Assembly: GCA_026874595.1 (NCBI GenBank)
Contig: CM049314.1
Coordinates: forward strand, 65,260,800-65,324,799
Reading direction: 5' to 3'
DNA length: 64,000 bases
From: Sipunculus nudus
Lineage: Eukaryota > Annelida > Sipuncula > Golfingiida > Sipunculidae
Part shown: positions 39,301 to 48,300 of the stretch, piece after piece
Numbering within the stretch: position 1 is the first letter of the stretch
How the letters are laid out: each line of letters starts with the position of its first letter
The notes under the pieces: model-generated
What the model was told of the DNA's origin: nothing
The model's database searches: none
What the model saw: only the letters and a program-made list of their open reading frames with translations
Made by a program: the position numbers and the translations under genes

Positions 39301-42300
39301 TCTTCTTTGAAGTGTTAAATTGACACCCTGATTCAGTTGAATTTTTCTGTCTAATACAGAGTTTTGTTCACCCAGTACTGCTCTACTCTCAGCTGCATGT
39401 TCCTTTGACTGTGTTTTTTAACAATGGAGATGCTTTTCTGTTCAAGTTGTAGAGATACCTATCTATTAACTGTACCTGCGATGTTGTTGCAGCTTTTGTT
39501 TTGTGATGGCTCATGTTCTCTATGTGATATGTGTTTCTTTGGTTTAAGAATATGTCATTATATATGTGTACAAGCACCAAGACTTAGCGGAGTCGACTTA
39601 AGTCCTGCTTTAATTGGAAGAAGAATACAGCGCCTTAATTTTGACGTTGTGCTCCACAGGATTTGAATATTTGTGTTATAAACATTAAAATTTGTAAGAA
39701 ATTTATAAAAAGCAGCCACACCACAAAATCATTGTTTAACAGAGTTACTGCTTATGTTTTTCAAATTTTTTGGCAAATAAGAGAGTCAATATGAAGATTT
39801 ATAGAGAGTGTTTGGGGAATGTTAAAAAGTTTGACCATTGTTTAATACATTATTACAGAAAATATGTAATATTAATGTCAGAATTTAGAAAATGTGTTTA
39901 AATTGGCCTTATTGTGGTAATTGAAAATTTTATCAGTCACAAAAAATAAATTAGATATGAAGTATATTTTAAAAACTCCTCATTACCTAGTTAAACACGG
40001 GTTCTAGCAACCCACTCATATGCTGACTTGAGATTTTATGATATAACTTTTTCACGTTGAGGACATTATATTTTGTTCAAAGTATGAATTTTACAATATA
40101 ATTCAGGTATGAGGGCCCCAGTTCAGCCGACTTGCTGTATCTTATGAAACACCACTAGGTTATCTGATAGATAATAATCAAATACAAACTGTTTCTGGTA
40201 TTAACTATACAGATTCTACAGGCAACTGTCTATCTTAATGATCACTTAAAACATTCAATAATAAAGAAAAATTTTTAAGTTTATAAAAATATATCCTTCT
40301 TTTACAAAGTTTAGATTACTGTAGTTTAATGTTTTCTTTGTTAATTATCATTGGAAGCAAAGTTTTTATTGAGCATTTGTATTAGAAATGTATTCCCTGT
40401 TGTCATGTAGAATAGAAGTTGTCTGAGTAACCTTGGTATGTACAGGAAATATGTTGGATGGCCTGGCTGGTCAGTTAAAGTACCATGGATATGACAGAGT
40501 TTCCGGCCTTCGGACCCTGGCAATATCGGGGACACAGACTCCTATCAAACCTAAATGACTTTTTGATGATTTCGGCCCCCATGCAGAATACAACTTAAAC
40601 CCACAGGTCATATTAAGATGGTATTTTTGTCATTTTGGAAATTGGTCTGCCCAGAATACACCCAGCCTTCCTTTCCAGGTCAGAAGCTGGGTGATGTTGT
40701 GATTTGGTGTCCAAGCAGGGAGAATCCACTGCAGTTATAGTGATGTTTTAGAAATGGGATATGGTACACTGTGACTGCCTTCCATTGTAATATGACTGCC
40801 ATCCATATGAGGATGTCATCCATGGCCACATGACTAATCTGTGGTCACATGATAGACATCCATGGTCACATGACTGTCACCCATGATAACATGATTTTCA
40901 TCCATGATCATATCATCCATTGTTTGCTTAATAAACCACTCTTTACTCTAAAGCTGTATTATTCTAGTGATGGTTACTTCAGATGACTTTTAAAATTTAA
41001 TATTCATTAAACATTATCTGCAGTTGGCTTCTTGTTGCTGTTTCTGTAACTTTGTAGTTGTTGTATATTTATAATATTTAGTTAATCACCCCAAAGTATT
41101 TGTTTTCAACATTTCTTCACATTCCTGTGTTGTAAAGCACATCACAAGTTAATCGTGACTGTTCTGACAGCCTGTAAAATGTATAGTTCATTGTGACTGT
41201 TGAGGAATGCTATGTTTAAATATTCATCCTAATACTTGTGAATGATTTTATTGTACAAAGTCCTGATCAGTGTAAAACAATAGCCTGCTCATACAAGTCA
41301 AATAGTTCCATTTTAAGAGATACCTGGTGGTGCTCCACTACCAGAAATGTAATTTTATGTAGATGGGGGGGGGGGGGATTTCATTTAAATTTCTCCCTGA
41401 CAACATTCAAATGAAAGGCTCACAGCATTTTCTTATTCTTAGCAAGATGAAATTCAAAATTGGTTTATCTGAAGGAAACATCCTTTTAATGGAATAAAGG
41501 ATATAGCATTTGTTTAAAGATATGCATTTTGCTGTATGACAGCTTCCATCCATTTGGAAAGTTTTTAGAGGGTGGTAGCACATGCTTTCTCCCTTTTTGT
41601 ATCCTGGTGTTAACTAGGCCCAGTGATCACAGCACCTGTGGGTCTTGGATGTGTATTATCCACATTCCTAGGCAATAATCTCCAGAAGGTGCACTGGTTT
41701 TGTGAGTGAAACACAGCTGTGGATCTCAGCCTTCCCATTTAAAAAGTCGGCAGAGCTACCACACTGGATTGGAATAAGCTTGAAAAATCTTGTTTCTCCT
41801 CAACTCAGAATGGAATTTATGATTGCCTGACCAGCTTCAGAGACTCAGGCGTAAGGCACAGGACTACAAGCCAAGGGGTTGTGAGTTCAGATCTCAGCCC
41901 AGGAGCAGTGAGAATTTCACAGTCAGCCCTACAGGCCAGGGTGAGTGCACTGCAGATTTAATGTGAAGGCTGTGCCCTACAGCTGTGTCTCAATCATAAA
42001 TGAGTGAGTCTTTTTGAGGTTCCTGGATGTTATGACACAGCAAATTGGGGTTGATTACACACCCAGAACCTGCAGGTGCGGTAGTCATCTGGCCTGGGTG
42101 ACACCAGGATTTAAAATAAAAATGACAGGAAGTGAGTGCTACAGCCCTATCGCAAAAGCCCAAACTGAAATTGATATCTGGATATGCCATTACCTCTACC
42201 AAAACATATCTTAATACAAAAAAAACAACTTATGATAGTCTGTCTTATGAAAGTTGGTGTTCTGCCCCCAGACCACAGGAGGCAGGGCAGGAATTCTTGT

Positions 42301-45300
42301 ATAATTTTGAGTACTGGAGAACCACTCTGTTACAGTTGAGACTTCAATCAGTCATATTTACTATGTTAGGCAGACTAGGTGCTGTAAAAGACAATTAAAT
42401 ACAAAGTGATGTTATATAGGAATAATGTGTGTACATGTTCTTCAGGTCGGCATTCCTACAACGATTCCAGGCTACAGACCTCATCCAGTTCCGGAGGATC
42501 GTGTACCAACATATGAAAGTCATATCATGTCTAGTCCTTACATTCCACCAGATGTGGAAATTTTTTATAAACCAACTGTTGTACATTCCACACCCCCCAC
42601 TCCAGTTCCAGTGCACAACAAAGTGAGACATTCATTCAGCCATTATGAAAATTTTTATGCAGAGGCACCGATGGGAGGTCACACAGATCAAAACAATCAT
42701 TCAGATGTTATGTATACGGCAAAAGAATTCGAGCAGACCTGGAAAAACATATCAGAAGCAGAGAGTGAGCAAAGTAATGAGCAGGGCACCAGTCAGTATT
42801 CTCATACAGACAATACATTAGTAAGCACAGAATCAGAACCTCCACCAGCAAAAAGAGTAGAGAGCAAGTCTGTGGAAAAAGACCACACAACTCAAGTCAC
42901 AGGTCAAGTGGAAAAGGAGAGAAAATGCTCAGAAACTAAACATATACCAAAGCTGGGATTTAGGATAAATGTAAGTACACGCAGGACACTGATTGGACGA
43001 CACCAGTTGAGGAGAGTTGGTAAGATGACAGAGGGGAGGAGAGTGGTGTCGTCATTCGGGTCACTTAGTGAACATACCATCATTTGCAAAACTATACATA
43101 GTGATAATAATTATCAATAAAAGATTATACAATATCGATTTTTTATCATGACTTCATAATGGTACCTTGAAATGAGAATATTTTTATTTACCATAATACT
43201 GCTTTTGCCAATCAGTACCATCTAGTGACCAAACTATTTACACCAACATATTTAGACAGAATACATTTTCCTATTCCTACATTAATGCCTTCGTCGCTGA
43301 TGTATTTAGAAGCCTGGTGTATTGTAGATGGCAGATTTTGATGCCCACGAACCCTGTCCAGCAGATTCATACTCTTGTGGGTCTGATTCTGTGCAGTGTG
43401 TTTGTTGTGGTTAAAATACTGCTAACTTCATTTGTGTCTTTACTGATTTTTTTTATGATAAACTGCAAATGATAATCCAGTAAAATAATTTTTCAGGCAG
43501 GTTATATGTGTGGAATTAACACTAGGTGGCACTGAGGTGCAGAAGCAGTATTACCGGTACCCAAATTAATAATGCAGGTATCCCATTACTTGAAAGAACA
43601 TCATACATAATTATTAAGACTAATCCTCATAGGTTGACCCAAATGTCCTTAAGCTTGCTTTTGAGTAATCCAGCTGACCCAGTCTCCTTTTGAAGATCTT
43701 TGTAGTTTTACCCTCCCCTGTAGTCGCTCCATTCATTGATCAAAGTATACTAACTTGAGAGACTCTGTATCCATAGGATGCTATATAAGTTAACCTTCAC
43801 AAAGTACTCAAATAAAACACCTAGGTCTTATAAATAGCACACTTGCCTTCAGCTTCACGCCTTTAGAGACCACTTAGTTCTCAGTTCCATTCCCTGATGG
43901 TGCTTCACAAAGCATGGTGATGTCACTAATGCTTGTTCATTTCTTCAGGGAAGATGAATCATGGTTCATTGCTTGTGCATAATCACATTGTAAAGCTTGT
44001 TGATTTCTTTCTGGGGTGTTGCATTACTGAGTACACTGAGAGCTGGGCTGATGTGGGACCACAGTATTAAATCGCTGTACAAGCCATGTCACACTCCAGC
44101 ATTAAAATGAACCTTGAATGACATGTTGTATCATGTATGTTGGGCCCTCTGTAACTCTTTAATAACATGCTTAGCCATTTAATAAATTTATTAATAACAT
44201 TTTTCTTTCTGTGTATCAGTAGCCACTTGGAACAAAGGATACCATTCGGCAGCCTGAACACTAATTGTCATAATTACTGAGTGTTGGCTCTTACTTGGTG
44301 AAACTTCTCAGTGTCTGATAGGTTGCATTGAGGCACTTTTGCAAAAGTGCCAGTACCTGTTCTGATTGATTAAATAATTTATTAATATATCCCATACTGG
44401 GCAGTCATGAGTAGACACTTCACTGTTTTCTTAACAGCCAAGTAAGGCTTGTAGTTCATAAATTTCACCTTCCCAGATATGTATTTGTCGCATTGCCAAA
44501 TTAATTCATTTGTGTGTTATGTAACTTTTTCACTGCTTTCACTTATTTGCCCTTATATTGGTGACAGACTTTAAGTAAGAATTACTGAGATTATTAAATT
44601 ACCAAAGGAGAGTTCTGTAATGAAATATTACTTTTCAGTGAATGAATAAGAAGTTTAAGTGTTCACATCCAGTCCATAAATATATAATGAGCTCAAGCTG
44701 ATCTAGACTGATAGTCATCTGAGCTATAATGATTTTCCTGCTTCCTACCTGCAATTGTATTAATGTAAAGGAAAATCCTTGTGAATTCTTCCTTGAAACC
44801 TTAAATCAAAAAGTCATAGTGACCAAGGGCCATGCAAAGTTTGATAATAACCTAGCTAGTTCTTCATCAATTATGTCAATAGTTGTAAAAAGTTTGACCA
44901 AATATTCGATTGAAATATTAACATAAATATTTCAGTTTAGCTGGGCATTAGTCATTTTCTTTCTTCTTCCCAAGAAAGTGTTCCAGTGTCACTGTTTTAA
45001 TTGATTTTAATTCACATTTGTATTTGAACACAATTTAAAAATTTCACACAAACTATGATTATGTTGTAATTTCACCTGATCTTACCCCTACATAATTGGC
45101 AGAAAAGATAATGTTCACAGTCTGTGGTAATACATGTTTTTAGGTTCAAGTTTTAGAGCAGGCTTAATCAATGCCTAATGTTAAAGTCACAATTTCTCAC
45201 ACTGCATAACTTGGTATCCAGCAACCACATGGTACATTGTGTACAAATATAGCTTCCTCGTTGGAGTTAGCTAAACTGTTCAGCTGAGTGTCATGACCTG

Positions 45301-48300
45301 AAGGTCATGTTATAAATTGGAACTTATCATTAACATTGTGATATAAGTTATGAATGGGATAGGCCAAGAATGTTTTGTCCAAAGAGAGCGGATTATTACA
45401 GGTTTATAAATATACACGTCAGACCAGTGATATCAGGCTGTTATGTGTTAGAATATCCTTGGCCTTTTGCCAACTGCCTTGTAGCAGTGCTCAGCAGCTT
45501 CAGCAAGCAGTGGTTAAGTGTCAGGAGTTATAGAAAAAAATGTAGCGTGACCACATTGTTAAAAGAATAGCAGGGGGACTGAAGGTTAACAGTTACAAAG
45601 GGAGTGTATCATAAATGTAGGGCAGCTGAAAGTGAAAGTGGAAGGAGTACAACCAATACTACTCAGGACATTTTAACAAATACCGTAAACTCTGGAAATT
45701 ATAACCACCAATGAGACCTCAATGAAATTATTGCATTTTTGAGGTGGTTCTCTGGGGAGGTCTGATATAAAGAAAAAAGTATAATCTGGAGCATGAACAA
45801 CTGGTTTTCATTTTGATGTGGTCATTAAATTGAGGTATTCATTTGGCGAGGTTTCATTGTATTAAACTGTTTGCTAAGATCAGGTTTATGCTTTTCTGGT
45901 TGACGGTTATAATTTTTTAAGGTTTTATTCTATTTGATAAAATCCACGGGCAGAATTGTGAACCAGGGTTATATCTGACAGAGCAAATCATAACTGTCCT
46001 CCAATCTAGATATTATACGCTTTAGCTGAGCCAAGTAAATTACATGCTTTCTATGAGCTTCAGGTATGCATCCACTAGGACGCATCCCAATAAGACATAT
46101 GTCCTAGTAAATCATACAACTGGAAGTGGACAAATGGGACACATTGTATTAACATTGCCTGGACCCTAATAAGAAATCTCATGCTCTTTTGACATTAATT
46201 AGTGGTGCGGGCAGACATGTCCTGTTGATACACATGATGCACCTCATCATTACTGCTTTGCCTAAGTGATTGTTAGACAAATAGAGTAACAAAAATATAT
46301 AAACACAACCGTTTCACTGTAATTAATAAGTTATCACTTAGTTTATTTGTAAAAAAAGTGGTTCTTGTCACCCAAAAAGGTGACTCTTGAACAAAATATC
46401 ATATCGGGATACGTCTCGGTGGGTGTCTTAGTGACCCATGCTTCAATCAGATGCGTCCATCCAGCCTGTAGTCAAGCTTCCCTCTCCTCATCTGTATTCT
46501 ATAGGCTTTTTACATTAGGCCAAATCAGGCAAACTCTGCAGAAACCATCATATGAATGCTTGCATCTTTGATTTATTGTCATACACCTTACTCAGATACT
46601 CTGAACATGTATCATATCTGAGATCAACTTTTTTAATATTTCTCCAAGAAGCTTGGGTGATTATCAGCGATACACTTGACTTGCATACACTATCTAACTA
46701 TGCATTAATTGAGAGTCTGACACAGATGTAAGTAAAATAATTCATAAACAGAAATAATTGTTCGGTCTATGTAATGATTACATATATTATTATAAATGTA
46801 TCTTCCCAAATGGGTCCAGTGAACTGTTTAATTTATAAATTATATATTACTATTATTCCTTGGTTTTGTCTGTATTGTATATATATTGGTTTTATACCCA
46901 GTTTTGTTCAGGAAATAATCTTGTTATGTTATATCTGGTAAACTGCAAAATCTGATTATATTATAAAAAATTCATTCAATATTACCAATAAGCATTACTA
47001 TAAAAACGGTATTGGTTAACCTTGAGAGCAATTATATATCTCAGAGTCACTATATACAAAAAAATCAAATGTTTGTCTGCTAATTTTACAAGATGTATCA
47101 TATACACCTTATTTAGTGAAACATTGATTTTCATTTACCTTGTGAAAATTAACCTCAAGCAAAGTTTATTTTAGATGTATACTTTACTCACAGTTTAGTA
47201 GTTTAATTCATGCATCAACACCTTTTAAAATTTTACTGCTTGAATATTTCATTATTATATCAAATACATGTTAATAAAAAGCATATACAACAGGGCTTGT
47301 AATTAGTACTGTTCTACTAGAATTGCTAAGGGTGGTCCATCAGAATTTGGTTAGCACCAGCCCCCACCTTAATTCTTTATTATTATTGATTTCTACAGGC
47401 TTTGATCCAGATAACATTTTTGTGGGAGAAAATATTTCATTTGCAGTAAATTAAAAGAATGATCATAGTTTTTGGAATCAAGTTCAACCCCAGTGTAAGT
47501 GACCCATCAAGAATTAATACATTACATGACAGTGAAATATGTTAACATGATAACATCTGGTAGAACATTTTGTTGTCAATTCTGAGCGCTGCACAAGTCT
47601 TGTCAAGATCTTTAACCTTATGATTTTATTAAGGGTGCATTATAGTTTAGTTTTCATCATGTTAATTTGATTTTGTTGAGTATTAACTGCATGTCTAACA
47701 TGTTTAATTTATATATTTTTCTAACAGGATACCAGTGGCAAGGTAAATACACTAACATACAATATATATAAATTATATTAATTTTTTTTTTCAAATTAAC
47801 ATATTCACTTATAAATGATCATGAGGTCTGAAACCATAGATTGATAGAATGGTATGGTTGTCTCTGGGTCATGGTGCATTTCTAACTTAGCTGACTTGAT
47901 TACGCTGAGCTGTTGCAGTGATTCCTTGTCCTTAATGCTTGCATTCAGCCGTTCCACCAGCCAACAAATGTCCAGCAAAACCCAAAATATAAGCTTAACA
48001 GACTGAGATAGTATTGGCTACAGACCTGTTCATGGCACACAGATGTATAGTTTGTATACACATGTAAATGATGCTTTACATGCTTTCTCTTGCTGTTTTT
48101 TGCGAATATGTGAGCTTATGCGATGGTGTGGCGTCGTCTGTCATCCGTACAATAATTTGTCTTGAAAATGGCAGGAGCTGGCATCACAAAATTTATGCAA
48201 AAAATCATACATCTAAAATCAAGAGTGGTTTGAAGTATCTGACTGAAATTTTACAAGTCCATACATCTTTGCTGTCTCATACAAAAGACTGATGGTGCCA

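Noticed and set aside
42708-43089. Minus-strand frames over exon f
   Set aside because: They are shadows of the supported plus-strand glycogenin exon.
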